NCBI GenBank assembly: GCA_032719365.1
Contig: CM064867.1
Coordinates: 64,354,136-64,418,135, forward strand
Length of the DNA stretch: 64,000 nt
From: Prinsepia uniflora
Taxonomy: Eukaryota; Streptophyta; Magnoliopsida; Rosales; Rosaceae
Direction of reading: 5' to 3'
Part shown: positions 1 to 10,745 of the stretch, piece after piece
Layout: each line of letters starts with the position of its first letter
How positions within the stretch are numbered: position 1 is the stretch's first letter
The notes under the pieces: model-generated
Databases searched by the model: none
What the model saw: the letters and a program-made list of their open reading frames with translations, nothing else
What the model was told of the DNA's origin: nothing
Translations under genes and position numbers: made by a program

Positions 1-275
1 CAAAGTTCAAAACATGATATTAATGTTCCTTTTTGATTCCCTATTCCAGCTTGTTCCATCGATGTCCTCAAGAGTTCCTTAGGTCCAAGTGAAAGCCCAA
101 TGCACGTTCCAAGTCTAGGCTTAGCTGTGTCCTAGTGCTGATTAGTGGCAGGTTCTTCAACTTTCCTATTCAGTCAAGGACTAAAATAAGGAACAAATCG
201 AGAGCCAGTGACATTGTAGGAGTTGACTTGTGGCTACGTCTTGTTGTGAGGCTCATGGCTAGGGTTTGAGTTCTC

Positions 276-283
276 TATAAAAG
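276..283 (+). promoter_or_regulatory. TATA box in the Tat LTR
   Basis: TATAAAAG lies in a typical plant core-promoter setting (TTCTCTATAAAAGGACC). The position suits the U3/R boundary of the LTR, with transcription expected to start about 30 bases downstream. This is inferred from sequence only. Confidence 0.5.
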
Positions 284-339
284 GACCAACCTAGCTCAAT
301 TTTGGGGGTGGTTCTTCTACTCTTTGGAGTCCCGAACCT

Positions 340-730
340 CTGCCAAAACTCGGCCTCATCTCACACTTAGCCTTTACGATTATGTGCTTTCATCTTTAGA
401 AATTAGTTCTTCACGATTTTACATTCTTGCACTTAGTTCTTTATTGTTTTTCATTGTTATACTTAGTTCTCATAATTTCAGATTCTTAGCTTTGTTCTTT
501 ACGGTTTTAAATTCATAGCAGTTGTTCTTGATGTTTCTTATTTATACACTTTAATTCTTTTGTAATTTTAGATTCATAATCTTGTTCTCTTTACGATTGT
601 CCATTCATATTATTAGTTTCTTATTATTTCTCAGATTCAACACTTAGTTCTCATTATATTTCAAGTCTTACATTAGTTTTTCATGGGTTCGAGATTCTTA
701 GACTAGTTCCTTTGCAATCTCAGATTCATT
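340..730. repeat. Degenerate T-rich repeats in LTR
   Basis: A phrase of the type TTAGTTCTT...TTTCAGATTC recurs roughly every 35-60 bases, with drift. A second duplication of about 35 bases (GGGTGGCTTT...GTGGAAGTTCATC) appears near 738 and again near 806. It looks like an old minisatellite within the LTR. Confidence 0.4.
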
Positions 731-1372
731 GCTTTTGGAGGGTGGCTTTCTTGTGGAAGTTCATCCCTCCTTTACAAATCCATACGTTAATCCTTTTATG
801 ATTAGAAGGGTGGCTTTTTTTGTGGAAGTTCATCACTTCTTCTCTTTTGTAATTTTTCATTTCATTTACTTTTTGTTCCTTTAATGTTCAATTCAATAAT
901 GTATATGTCCTTTATTTGAATTATGAGTGAGTAGTCCTTTACGAGTTAGGGCTACTTTAAGCCCATATCATGAATTATTGTTAATTGCCTTTGTTAGTTA
1001 ATCTTCATCATGTGTTGAAATTGAATCAATCTACTATGTTTAATGAACTCACTGGATTGTATGTAAGAGTAGCTAACTTATATGCATGAAAATGTAGATG
1101 ACATGAGCTAGGTTAGACCGGGATATCTACCTAGTAAATGTAAGCATCAAGATTAAAAGGTGGACTTTTAGTTGTCGATTGAATTTGTGAAACCTTAGCA
1201 TATTTATATTCTTAGGCTAATATGGTGAAACGTGTGGTAGGTTCCTGAGAGCATATGCCCTATCTCATGAAAAAAACTAAGAAAGGATAAATTTTTTTAA
1301 TGAGCATATGCCATGCCTTAAGCACGGGCACCTAATTTGAGCACTTAATGAAGATGGCTAATAAGGACTAAA

Positions 1373-2385
1373 TGTCAGGGCCCACCTTTAATCCCCAGGA
1401 TTAGGGACTAAACCCTGCTCCCGTCTGACAACCCAAAAACGAAAGACCGAAACAACCTCACAGAAACCACAAAATTACATTGTCAGACGCAGGAGAAATA
1501 AAACATCCCAGAGTCAGCAGTTATACAGAGCATAGTACCACACTAAGAAAGCAAAAACCGATACACAAAACATACGCACAACGGAAACTTTAAACCACTC
1601 CGGGGTCACTCTCGAGTATTCTATGCCTCCAACGCTGCCTCAACGTCAACTCCCGCGCTAGCTCCACGACCTGAAGGGCAATTAAAAACAGAAAAGTGTG
1701 AGTGGACCAAAAGAATAAAAGTTTCGAAAATCGTTTTATAATCAAACCAGGGTTTTAGCCCTCCGTTTTCAAAACACACACACACTGCGCACTCCCTAGA
1801 AGCCACTACACACACTGCACGTGTCACCATCCCAAGGGCCCTCTCACAAATATCCCAATCTCCCATGTACACTTGTCCTCATCCACTTGAACAAATCCCA
1901 AGACACGGAAAGACCAAAAATGCCCCTACTTATGAGTTAAAATCCCCTACTTATGAGTTAAAATTACCGTTTTACCCTTCACCGTTCTAGACCCGTATCT
2001 CACCCGTCCAATGTCCGATGAAGGCATGCCGCCTGTCGTTGAACTCAGGACGACGAGATCTACCTAACGGTCCTCGGTCTATGTAAAAACTAATAGTCCA
2101 GCAAAAAGTCAACATTTTCCTCTATTTAACCAAAATTACGGTAATGCCCTCAACCTTCCGAACATCATAACTTCCTCCTCGGATGTCGGAATCGGGCGTG
2201 CCACCTGTCTACGGACTCGTGACGTCCCGAACTACGTCACAGTCATCAGTCAATGTCCAATTGACTACCCGAACTCAAAGTCAACATTTTGCCCAAACTA
2301 GGGGCAAAATCTTCATTCTACGCTAACGGACCAAACGTAACTAACTAACCACCGATTAAGCTCACTAATTCGTTACTAATCACAT
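1373..2385 (-). mobile_element. Chromovirus-like LTR fragment (N family)
   Basis: Read on the - strand this matches the LTR ends of N1-N3. Its + strand left end begins TGTCAGGGCCCACC, contains the GCTCCCGTCTGAC phrase near 1418, and carries the shared GTGCCACCTGTCTA...CGTGACGTC module near 2200-2250. The expected right end (GGGACGGGTCGTTACA on +) is missing. The sequence instead passes straight into Cassandra at 2386. CTAAA lies just left of it (1368-1372) and just right of the Cassandra (3189-3193). Confidence 0.7.
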
Positions 2386-2761
2386 TGTAAGACCCGGTCT
2401 TGGAAGTAAGACCCGGTCTTGGAAGCAAGAACGGTGAGCAAGACCCGTGAGCTTGAGAAGCAAGAACGGTGAGCAAGACCCGTGAGCTTGGAAAGGTAAG
2501 ATCGGTGAACGATCCCACATCGATCGGGGAGGGAAATGTGAAGTACCTTATATGTGTGGGCACATATCTATCTAACACAAGGCCTTTTGGGAGCTCAGTG
2601 GCTTTGGGGGGGATTGGAACCTCAAAGTTAAGCGAGTTGAGGCTGGTCCAATCCTATGATGGGTGACGTACTGGGAAGTTGCATGTGAGCTCCCGAAAAC
2701 AAAACCGTGAGGGCTGGGCCCAAAACGGACAATATTGTGTTAGATGGGCCGGGTCGTGAAA
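2386..2761 (+). repeat. Cassandra 5' LTR
   Basis: This 376-base direct repeat partners 2832-3188. The 5S rRNA-like block spans about 2610-2690 (AAGTTAAGCGAGTTGAGGC, then GATGGGTGACGTACTGGGAA). Its last bases read GTCGTGAAA rather than GTCGTGACA, one change from the partner LTR. Confidence 0.88.
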
Positions 2762-2764
2762 GAA

Positions 2765-2776
2765 TGGTATCAGAGT
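2765..2776 (+). other. Cassandra primer binding site (tRNA-Met)
   Basis: TGGTATCAGAGT lies three bases after the 5' LTR. It matches the complement of plant initiator tRNA-Met except for its last base. Confidence 0.8.
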
Positions 2777-2831
2777 CGGACCCCGAACAGAAATGTGCCA
2801 GCAAGGACGCTGGGTCCCAAGGGGGGTGGAT

Positions 2832-3188
2832 TGTAAGACCCGGTCTTGGAAGTAAGAACGGTGAGCAAGACCCGTGAGCTTGAGAAGCAAGAACGGTGAG
2901 CAAGACCCGTGAGCTTGGAAAGGTAAGATCAGTGAACGATCCCACATCGTTCGGGGAGGGAAAGGTGAAGTACCTTATATGTGTGGGCACGTATCTATCT
3001 AACACAAGGCCTTTTGGGAGCTCAGTGGCTTTGGGGGGGACTGGAACCCCAAAGTTAAGCGAGTTGAGGCTGGTGCAATCCCATGATGGGTGACCTACTG
3101 GGAAGTTGCACGTAAGCTCCCAAAAACAAAACCGTGAGGGTTGGGCCAAAAGCGGACAATATTGTGTTAGATGGGCCGGGTCGTGACA
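2832..3188 (+). repeat. Cassandra 3' LTR
   Basis: This 357-base repeat of 2386-2761 ends in TGACA. Its 5S-like block at about 3041-3112 is the cleaner copy: AGTTAAGCGAGTTGAGGC corresponds to the 5S A-box region, and GATGGGTGACCTACTGGGAA to the C-box region. Internal polymerase III promoter elements are therefore plausible. This is not a functional 5S gene. Confidence 0.88.
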
Positions 3189-3193
3189 CTAAA

Positions 3194-3490
3194 GGCAATA
3201 ACAAGTGGTAGGGTGGATAGTAACCATAATCTATCTTTAAAGCAACTTAATCATTTTAGTAATCACTTCACTTGCAAATCGAGCAATCTAATGATAACCT
3301 CCATTGCATTTACATCTCCCTTAAGTCAACAGAAACTAAACTGAATTGGACACTTTTGAACAAGTCTCTGTGGAATTTGACCTTAGCATTACACTATACT
3401 CTTAAAAAAAATTGTGCACTTGCAAAGTTATTACTACGCAAAAGTTTAAGTCTTGCATAATCATCATTGTGTTTGACTTATCTTCCATCA
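3194..3490 (+). mobile_element. Tat-lineage 5' LTR, right part
   Basis: This is the continuation of 1-1372 after the CTAAA-flanked insertion. It ends in ...CTTATCTTCCATCA, a common 3' end for Tat/Athila-type LTRs, just before the primer binding site. Confidence 0.6.
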
Positions 3491-3496
3491 AGTTTT

Positions 3497-3514
3497 TGGC
3501 GCCGTTGCTGGGGA
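3497..3514 (+). other. Tat primer binding site
   Basis: TGGCGCCGTTGCTGGGGA differs by one base from the TGGCGCCGTTGCCGGGGA site widespread in Athila/Tat-type plant gypsy elements, usually attributed to tRNA-Asp. It begins six bases after the proposed LTR end. Confidence 0.75.
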
Positions 3515-3639
3515 CTTTTCCCTCAACGGTGTCCATTTTGTTTAATCTATTGGCTTAGTGTATTTTTATTTTTTGTACATAATTTAATTTTTTTCGTTTT
3601 CATTCTTGTTGAGCATATGATGCTCTAGGTGACCATAGA

Positions 3640-4377
3640 ACCGTGGGCTAAGTCATACTATCCTGGAGGCTGGGCTTACAAGCCTTATGATCACTTTCTT
3701 TCGGCCCCAAGCAACCAAGAAGGTTGGGGACACCCCTAAGGATGGACCAATGAACCAGCACCCTAAGACCAGCCCTACTCGGCTCCATACAAGCAACGAT
3801 GAGGCAGCCCACCACTTTGCACATGGACCCCTCCTCTTCCATCTCCTACTATGTTCCATATCCAAGAACATTCCGACAAGTAGTGGAAGAGGATGATGAA
3901 ATGTATGACCTTAGAATGCGACTTCTTTGAGCACCCGAGTGGGAGAGTAACGAAGTGGGCTATGGATGCATGGATGTTCAGCCACCAAGTGAAGACATGA
4001 CCCTTGCACAGGAAATAGTCCCAGCCCCAAGAACAATGCGGCAAGTACGGGATGAGGATGTTGACCTGTTTGCCCCTCAGCTATGCCTAGGCGTGGCACC
4101 TGAGTGGCCCAAGTATGATGAGGAGGATTATGTGTAATTGGACAATCAAACGCAGCTTCTCCCCGTGGTAATTGAGCTGCCCTACAGCCCTGATTTAGCC
4201 CCTGATCCTCCCAACACAATACCTACGGCTCAACCTCACTTAGTGCTTCAACATAACCTGGAGCCCTTGCCCAAGGATGTTGCCACCTTGCCACCTCAAC
4301 CATCACACCATGGCAAGGACGAGGACAATGACAAAGACAAGGACAGGCCCATGGTCCCATCCTTAATACTCCCATAG
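3640..4377 (+). pseudogene. Decayed reading frame upstream of gag
   Basis: A frame with coding-like composition runs here. It is Tyr/Pro/Trp-rich around 3655-3800 and then acidic and Pro-rich at 3901-4377, with the latter part open in one frame apart from stops at about 3928 and 4135. I do not recognise a family. Some Tat/Ogre elements carry an extra ORF before gag, and this could be a remnant of one. It could equally be an N-terminal extension of gag or a captured gene piece. The following stretch to about 4900 shows nothing clear. Confidence 0.35.
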
Positions 4378-4902
4378 TTCCACCCCTCCCAATGCTAAGT
4401 ACCCTCCCCATGTTCTCGGTGGCCCCATTATTGACCCTTGTTCCAATCAAGGGCACACCCACAGGTGCACACCCTAAGAACACCATGCCACTTCCCACAT
4501 ACATGGATATGGGCTTCGCATTCTCGGGCTCCTACTTCTCCATATCCTTACCTTCCAAGTTTACTAAGTTGATTGTGTGCTTTGGTGTGAGCTCTAATTC
4601 ATTGCCTACTCTTAGGTCAAAACACTTAGCTCAAAATCATGGATCCTCTCTACCTAGTATGCTTTGGTGCTTTGCCGTGGCACCCCACTGGTGTCTAGTG
4701 TTTCCTCTCTACCTTGTAGGTCACTCCGCGAACAGAAGCAGGAGATCGATCAGTACCCCCAGCGGGTCTGAACACCCCCAGCAAATCCTAGATCCCCCAG
4801 CAGGTCTCATCACGTTAGGTCCATTTTAGGATCAAACATTATCTGGGAAACTGACTAAGTTCCTCCTACTAGCTCACATACCTCCAATCCACCCCCTCCC
4901 GA

Positions 4903-6520
4903 TTGAAAATTTCTACCGAACGAGATGACGGTGAGCTCAACAAAACTTCTCAGGGATATCGCAACCGAACGAGAACCGACGTACCTTTCGAGGACACACT
5001 CGAGATGCTGAGATCCTTCTTCTCGGAGATGGCAGAACTCAGGAAAAGCAATGCTGCTATCAAAAGAAGGAACCATGTGTGGGGAGATCAACAAGGAAGC
5101 ACCCTCGTCATCTTTCAATCCAAGCGTGAAGAACTGAATGAGCAGCTAGCGGCGACTCAACGGGCCCTGGCTACCGCTGCAGATCAGTAGACGGTCGATC
5201 CCTGCCGACCGAAAGCCATTGGAACCTGCCGACCAGAAGCCTCCGAACGTATGCTCTTCCACCAGACAAACTTGCCCGTTCTTTCTAGAACGCAGATCGT
5301 CCGCAACGCCCGCGAACTATTTGATAGGAGGCCAACTCAAACCCAGGGTGCTCGGCTAACCAACCTCGCGAATAATCCTAGGATCCAGAAGCAGCCACCC
5401 TACCCCTCCTATCATAGGATGCCCACTCCCAATCTGAATCAACCATATGAAGGGAACATTGTTAGAAGGCACCAACCTAGCAGCTAGAAGACCAACCTCC
5501 ACTGATCAATCCACACTACATGGAGGACGATGTTGATTCAAAAACTGCCATGTTTGGTAGAAGATAAAAATAACCCGAACAGCCCAAGAAGAGCATTAAT
5601 AATGCCAGTTGCCGACCCGTCGCTAATAGACTCGGACCATCATCTAAACCTCCCAAGTGAGATAGCGTGGTCGGGAAGCTTATCCAGCGTGTCTGTGAAA
5701 TGGAGAATTACAAAGTCAGGACTAAGACCCCCACGAAGATCAGGGCCAACATTGGCCCCTTCATGGACCGCATTCTGTAATATAGGAGAGGAGAAGAGAC
5801 CTTCACACTCATATCAACAACTACAGCTCCGCCATAGCATTCAGAAGCCTCTCCAATGAAGCCCAATTCTTAATCTTCATCTTCACCCTTACGGAAGCTA
5901 CACTCAAATGGTTCTACTAATAAGAACCACAGTCAATCGACTCCTTCGATCGGTTGCATGCGATCTTCATAAGCTAGTTTTTGATCCAGACGGATTGGCT
6001 GCTCACCACAGAAGATCTGTGCACCCTACGACAGGGGGAGAGCGAAATTTTACGCCAGTATGCGGCAAGATTCATCCTTGAATACTCAAAGTGCCACGAG
6101 ACGGATGATAAGGTTGCCTACCGGGCGTTTCGAAATGGCTTGAAGGAATCTGCGTTCAAGTACCATTCCTTCATATAGGGGTGGGATGATTACAATGAGC
6201 TAATGAGGTAAGCGGCGATCCATGCCAAGGTGGAGCACTTGAACACCCTGCATGGATTGCCACGACCACCTGCCACCCCTTCCTACTCACCGCCTTAGAA
6301 TAAGAAATAGGCCAAACAGCACCATCAATCCAATAGTCGATATACGAACCACCAGACTAACTCTTACTCTGGTAAGAGAAAAGGTTTTTACAACAACGAC
6401 TTTAAAGGAAAGAAAGAAAAATACAACAACAAGGGGCATAAGTCGAACAATCACCACCAGCAAGACAAATCCTACACGGGGCCAACATCCAAGTTCTAAA
6501 CTTACTCCATCCTTAATACT
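4903..6520 (+). pseudogene. Tat gag remnant
   Basis: A gag N-terminal region is open at 4903-5487 apart from one TAG near 5188. It contains a helical, glutamate/glutamine-rich stretch (SKREELNEQLAATQRAL). The capsid-like core follows in shifted frames. At 5981-6178 the phrase LRQGESEILRQYAARF... with DDKVAYRAFRNGLKESAF matches the retrotransposon gag domain. A Lys/Asn/His-rich tail (about 6300-6500) resembles the nucleocapsid end. Multiple stops and shifts show it is dead. Confidence 0.7.
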
Positions 6521-6984
6521 TTACTTGAGAATGTTCACATAAATATTGAGAAGATGATTGGCAAACCACAGGCGCGCGCTCAGGCCCCCTGCCCCGGGAT
6601 CAAATCCAACCTCAACTGCCAATACCATAAGTTCAATGGCAACATCATTAATGAGTGTGTTGCCTTCCGAAACATAGTGGAGACCCTTGTCAGGGATGGG
6701 AAGATCAACCAGTTCCTTCATAATGTGTGACATGTACAAAACATCCCGTATATCAACACAATCAATGGAGGTCCAACCATTTCTTCTTCGTGCACCTCCA
6801 ACAGGGCGAGGAAGAACTTCATCTGAGGTACTGAATCTAACCACCAGATCTTTAACATCGAGGATGGAAGGGCCACGAAGGTCACCCGAGCAGGGTGGAC
6901 ACCTATCACCTTCTCGAAGGAGGAATAACACGGGGTCATCTCCCCCCACGACGACCCACTGATCATTCAAGCCCAAATTGCCAA

Positions 6985-7240
6985 TTTTGACGTGGGACAA
7001 ATACTTGTGGACACAGGCAGCTCCGTTAACGTCATATTCATGGAAGCCTTCAATCAAATGGGAATTGATCCTAAAGATCTCACTCACACTGCCTCCCAGC
7101 TACTATGCTTCTCGGGAAACTCAGTAATGCCCCGTGGTGCTGTCTCCCTACCAATCTCCCTAGGCAGCATACCACGGATCGCCACGGCACTCACCACCTT
7201 CGTGGTGGTCGATTTCCTACTGCTTACAATGTCATATTAG
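6985..7240 (+). pseudogene. Tat aspartic protease remnant
   Basis: This encodes a retropepsin-like domain with the active-site phrase ILVDTGSSVNVIF. It is followed by the expected SGNSVMPRGAVSLPISLG and FVVVDF segments. The catalytic DTG is intact, but the frame ends at 7240 and pol continues in other frames. The order gag-PR-RT is kept. Confidence 0.7.
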
Positions 7241-7599
7241 GCAGGGGCTCTTGAACCAAATAATTGCGGTCACTTCTACTCGCTCGCTACTGATCAAATT
7301 TCTAACCATTATAGGCACCAGCCAAGTCAGGGGCAACCAGCAGTCAGCACGCAAATGCTACCAATCGGCCCTGACAAAGGTCAATCCATGCACTGAAAAG
7401 AGACCATGGCTATCACCGAATCAGTGTACGAGGCCGACCCTATCAACCCCGAGCTTGTTCAACAAATTTGGTCCAGTCCCCCCCCCCCCCCAGGACTCAA
7501 AAGATCTCTGAGAAACTTCACAGTCGCAACCCGTGGAGGAGACCCAGCTCATCACACTTAGCACTGAACATCCTGAGCGACTGGTGAAGATTGGCACCA

Positions 7600-8450
7600 C
7601 CATCACCTAGGAGACTAGGGACGAGCTCATACAATTCCTCAAGGACAACAACGAGGTCTTTGCATGGTCTTATGCGGATATGACAAACATCTCCACTAAT
7701 TTAATCTTCCATCGACTCATGATCGACATCCTTCTAACCAGTCACGTAGAAACAAAGAACTTACGACACAGAACGTCAACTTTCCATGCCAGAGGAAATC
7801 ACCAAGCTCAGCACAATCCACTTCGTACGCAAGGCTGTCTACGTCGCTTGGGCTGCAAACGTTGTTTTGGTGAAAAAACCCTCGGGAGCTTGGGGTTGTG
7901 CATCGACTTCACCAACCTTAATAGGCATGCCCCAAGTACAACTTCCCTATACCAAAAATTGACCTCCTAGTGGTTGAAACTACTGGTCATGAGCTTCTTA
8001 GCTTTATGTATGCCTATTCAGGCTACAATCAAATCAAGATGCATCCAAACAATGAAATTCATGCTAGCTTCCTCACCAACTTAGGTGTCTACTGCTACAA
8101 TGTCAGCTCTTTCAGACTGAAGAACGCTGGTGCAACTTACTAGTGCTCGGTGAACTTCGTGCTCGTAGATCAAATCGGGAAGACCATGGAAGTCTATGTG
8201 GAGGACATGCTGGTCAAAAGAAAAACTGCCAATGATCATGTCACCAATCTCATCAAGATGTTCCAAGTACTAAAGCAGTACCAAATGCGGCCCAATCCTG
8301 CCAAGTGTGTTTTCAGTGTACGATCATAGCCAACCGAGAGAAGATTAAAGCAATCCTCGACATGCAGGCACAACGCACGCTCAGGGAAGTCCAGACCCTC
8401 ACTGAAAGAGTCGCTTCTCTTACCAGGTTCATCATCATGGCACGGACAAG
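7600..8450 (+). pseudogene. Tat reverse transcriptase remnant
   Basis: Reading across frames gives characteristic Tat phrases: DELIQFLKDNNEVFAWSYADM, then VLVKKPSGAWGLCIDFTNLN, YNQIKMHPN, and TMEVYVEDMLVKRKTANDHV with NPAKCVF. The catalytic YVDD box has become YVED (about 8194-8205). Many frameshifts and stops separate the pieces. No active enzyme could be made from this copy. Confidence 0.75.
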
Positions 8451-8965
8451 TGCCTCCCAATTTTCAGTGCTCTAAAAAAAATGGCAGAAATATCAACTGG
8501 AATACAGACTGCGATAATGCATTCAACACACTGAATGTGTACATGAGCACATTACCCTTGCTTGATCTCCCCGATACTAGAAAACAACTCAATGTCTACC
8601 TCTCAATCTCTACCTCTACAATTAGCTTTGTCCTCATAAGGAACAAAGAGGGCGCTGAATTCCTAGTATATTACATAAGCAAAGCATTTTAGCATACAGA
8701 GACCAGATACTGTGGCTTGGAAAAACTGGCCCTCGCCTTGGTCATCACAGCCAAACAGCATCAACTATATTTCCAGGCCCACCCTATCCTGGTCCTCACC
8801 AACAAGCCCCTCAGGTAAGTCCTCCAGAAACCGGACATATCCGAAAGATTAACCAAATGGGAAATCGAGCTCACCGAGTTTGACATCACATTTGCTCCTT
8901 GCTCTTCCGAAAAGGGCCAGGTCATCACCGACCTTCTCTCTGAATCCACCTATCACACGTCCTAG
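8440..8965 (+). pseudogene. Tat RNase H remnant
   Basis: A thumb/RNase H region is readable at 8450-8692 (INWNTDCDNAF..., LPLLDLPDTRKQLNVYLS, KEGAEFLVYYISKAF). It continues with TRYCGLEKLALALV to about 8960. It follows RT directly, as in all gypsy elements. Confidence 0.65.
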
Positions 8966-9009
8966 TACCAGTTGAACGATCAGGCACCTAGTGCTATGAA
9001 AACACCCAC

Positions 9010-9470
9010 ACCTCTATGAGCGGATAACACGCTATCTCATTTGGACCAATCTAAGCCCATCTGGATGCTCTACGTGTACGGGTTTACATACCACAGCGGC
9101 TTTGGTGCGAGGCTCGTGCTCAGCACACCCTACCAAGCCAAGCTCAAATACACCCTCCATTTTGGCTTCAAGGACTCCAACAACGAGGTAGAATACGAGT
9201 CATTTCTTGCTAGCCTTCGCCTCGTGAAGGACCTACAGGGATGACAAATCCAAATTTTCACTAACTATTGGTTGCCAAGTGAACAACCTTTACGATGCCA
9301 AAGACACCTCTACGGCGCGCTACTTAGTTGAGGCACGGGCTCCTGTGAAGCTTCCAGGCCTACAAGATAACCCAGATCCCGCGCTCAAAGAACATCCATG
9401 CTGACGCGCTAACCCAGCTTGCTTTGTCAATCGATGACAAGGTTGGTCGCTAGGTCCTAGTCGAGCTCCT
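9010..9470 (+). pseudogene. Tat second (archaeal-type) RNase H remnant
   Basis: The open stretch 9041-9244 reads WMLYVYGFTYHSGFGARLVL and, further on, FGFKDSNNEVEYESFLASL. This is the second RNase H that sits between RNase H and integrase in the Tat lineage, where the usual wording is LYVDGS and NNEAEYEAL. It is the main reason for assigning this element to Tat. The first catalytic Asp is replaced by Tyr. Confidence 0.75.
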
Positions 9471-9559
9471 GGAGACTCCAAGCTCGAAAGAGTGCTACAT
9501 CATGGTCGTCACCAGTGCACCATCCTGGATGGATCCAATCATTCGATACCTCAAATCTG

Positions 9560-10745
9560 CAGAACTACTAGAAGATTACAACGATGCCTAGCACGTTCAA
9601 TGCCAGTCCACCTGATACACAATCATCCACGATAGCTTGTACAAAAGGCGATTTGACGTCCCACTCCTGAAATGTCTCCCAACAGATCATGGGATAGATG
9701 TCCTCAAGGAAATCCATTAGGGCATTTGCTGCAGCCACTCTGGACCCAAGTCCCTCACCCACTAGGCTTTTTGACAAGGCTATTACTGACTGACCATGCG
9801 TGCAGATTCAATCGCACAAATGCAGAAATACGATCAATGCCAGAAGTATGCACCAATCCTTCACCTACCTGCAGAATGCCTCACAACCATGCTTAGTCCA
9901 TAGCCATTTTCATGCAATGGGGACTTGACCTCATTGACCCCATGCCACGAGTTACATGAGGAGTAGAACACGCGGTTGCCGCCGTTGACTATTTCACCAA
10001 ATTGGCAGAGGGAATGTCACTCAAGACCATCATCTCCATATAAATCGAAAGATTTTTCTACAAAAATATCATATGTCACTTTGGCATACCTCACTCAATT
10101 GTGACAGACAACGAGAAGCAATTCGACTGCGTCTGCTTCCCCAACTTTTGCAATGTCTGCTGCATCAAACTGTCTACGATATCAAACTCTGCTTCGCCTC
10201 TGTCAACAAACTCATCAAGTACAACTTAAAGACTCGCCTCGACGAGAACTCAAATGGCCAATGGTGTAACATCATGTTAGATGTCTTTTGGTCCTACTGG
10301 ACATCATATCAGACTTTTACTAACGAAACACCATTCTCCTTGGCATTCGGTACAGAGGCCATTGTACCAATGGAAATTGGGAAAACATCTTACTGGTTAC
10401 TCTCTTACGATCCCGAGGAAAACAATGAACTACTCAACCTGGGCCTAAACTTCCACGAAGAAAATTGCGAGCAGAACAACCTCCGCAACATGGCTAACAA
10501 ACAGCACATCGCCCGCTACTACGACTCCCGGGTCAAGGCCTGAAGCTTCAAGGTTAGGGACTGGGTCCTCAGAAAGATCAGCCTGGAAATTAAGGAGTAG
10601 TCATATGGCACACTCGGGCCCAAATGGGAAGGCCCCTACATGGTAACAAAGGTCTGTGGACCAAGGACCTATGAACCACAAACTATGAACGATCGTCTTC
10701 TGACGCACCCATGGCATGTCGATCATCATAAGCTATTCTACAAAT
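9560..10745 (+). pseudogene. Tat integrase remnant
   Basis: Phrases in changing frames include GLDLIDPMPR, VAAVDYFTKLAEG, FFYKNIICHFGIPHSIVTDNEKQF, then TPFSLAFGTEAIVPMEIG at 10073-10543, and the C-terminal VRDWVLRK...LGPKWEGPYMV ending at a TGA near 10743. These are the core and C-terminal parts of a Tat integrase. Stops at about 10543 and 10598 and several shifts disable it. Confidence 0.75.

Larger units (their letters stand above)
1..1372 (+). mobile_element. Tat-lineage 5' LTR, left part
   Basis: This is T-rich non-coding DNA ahead of the TGGCGCC primer binding site at 3497. Once the insertion at 1373-3188 is removed, the flanks join through a single CTAAA and the text runs continuously to an LTR-like end at 3490 (...TTCCATCA). 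A TATA box lies at 276-283. The left end of the LTR was not identified and may lie outside the window, so the LTR is at least about 1.67 kb after removing the insertion. No coding region is supported here. The lineage is assigned from the downstream polyprotein. Confidence 0.6.
2386..3188 (+). mobile_element. Cassandra TRIM, complete
   Basis: Two direct repeats (2386-2761 and 2832-3188) begin TGTAAGACCCGGTC and end GTCGTGA(C/A)A. They enclose only about 70 bases, which hold a tRNA-Met-type primer binding site and a purine-rich tract (AAGGGGGGTGGA, about 2819-2830). Each repeat holds a segment resembling 5S rRNA. This is the defining structure of Cassandra, a terminal-repeat retrotransposon in miniature that encodes no protein and must be mobilised in trans. 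The 5' LTR is 19 bases longer because a 19-base segment near 2388-2425 is duplicated. Confidence 0.9.

Noticed and set aside
3041..3112. 5S rRNA gene
   Set aside because: Only about the A-box to C-box part is 5S-like, and it sits inside paired LTRs with a primer binding site. It is a Cassandra LTR.
2628..3149. 173-codon frame on - across the Cassandra element
   Set aside because: It lies antisense to 5S-derived LTR text and repeats itself because the LTR is duplicated. It has no protein-like features.
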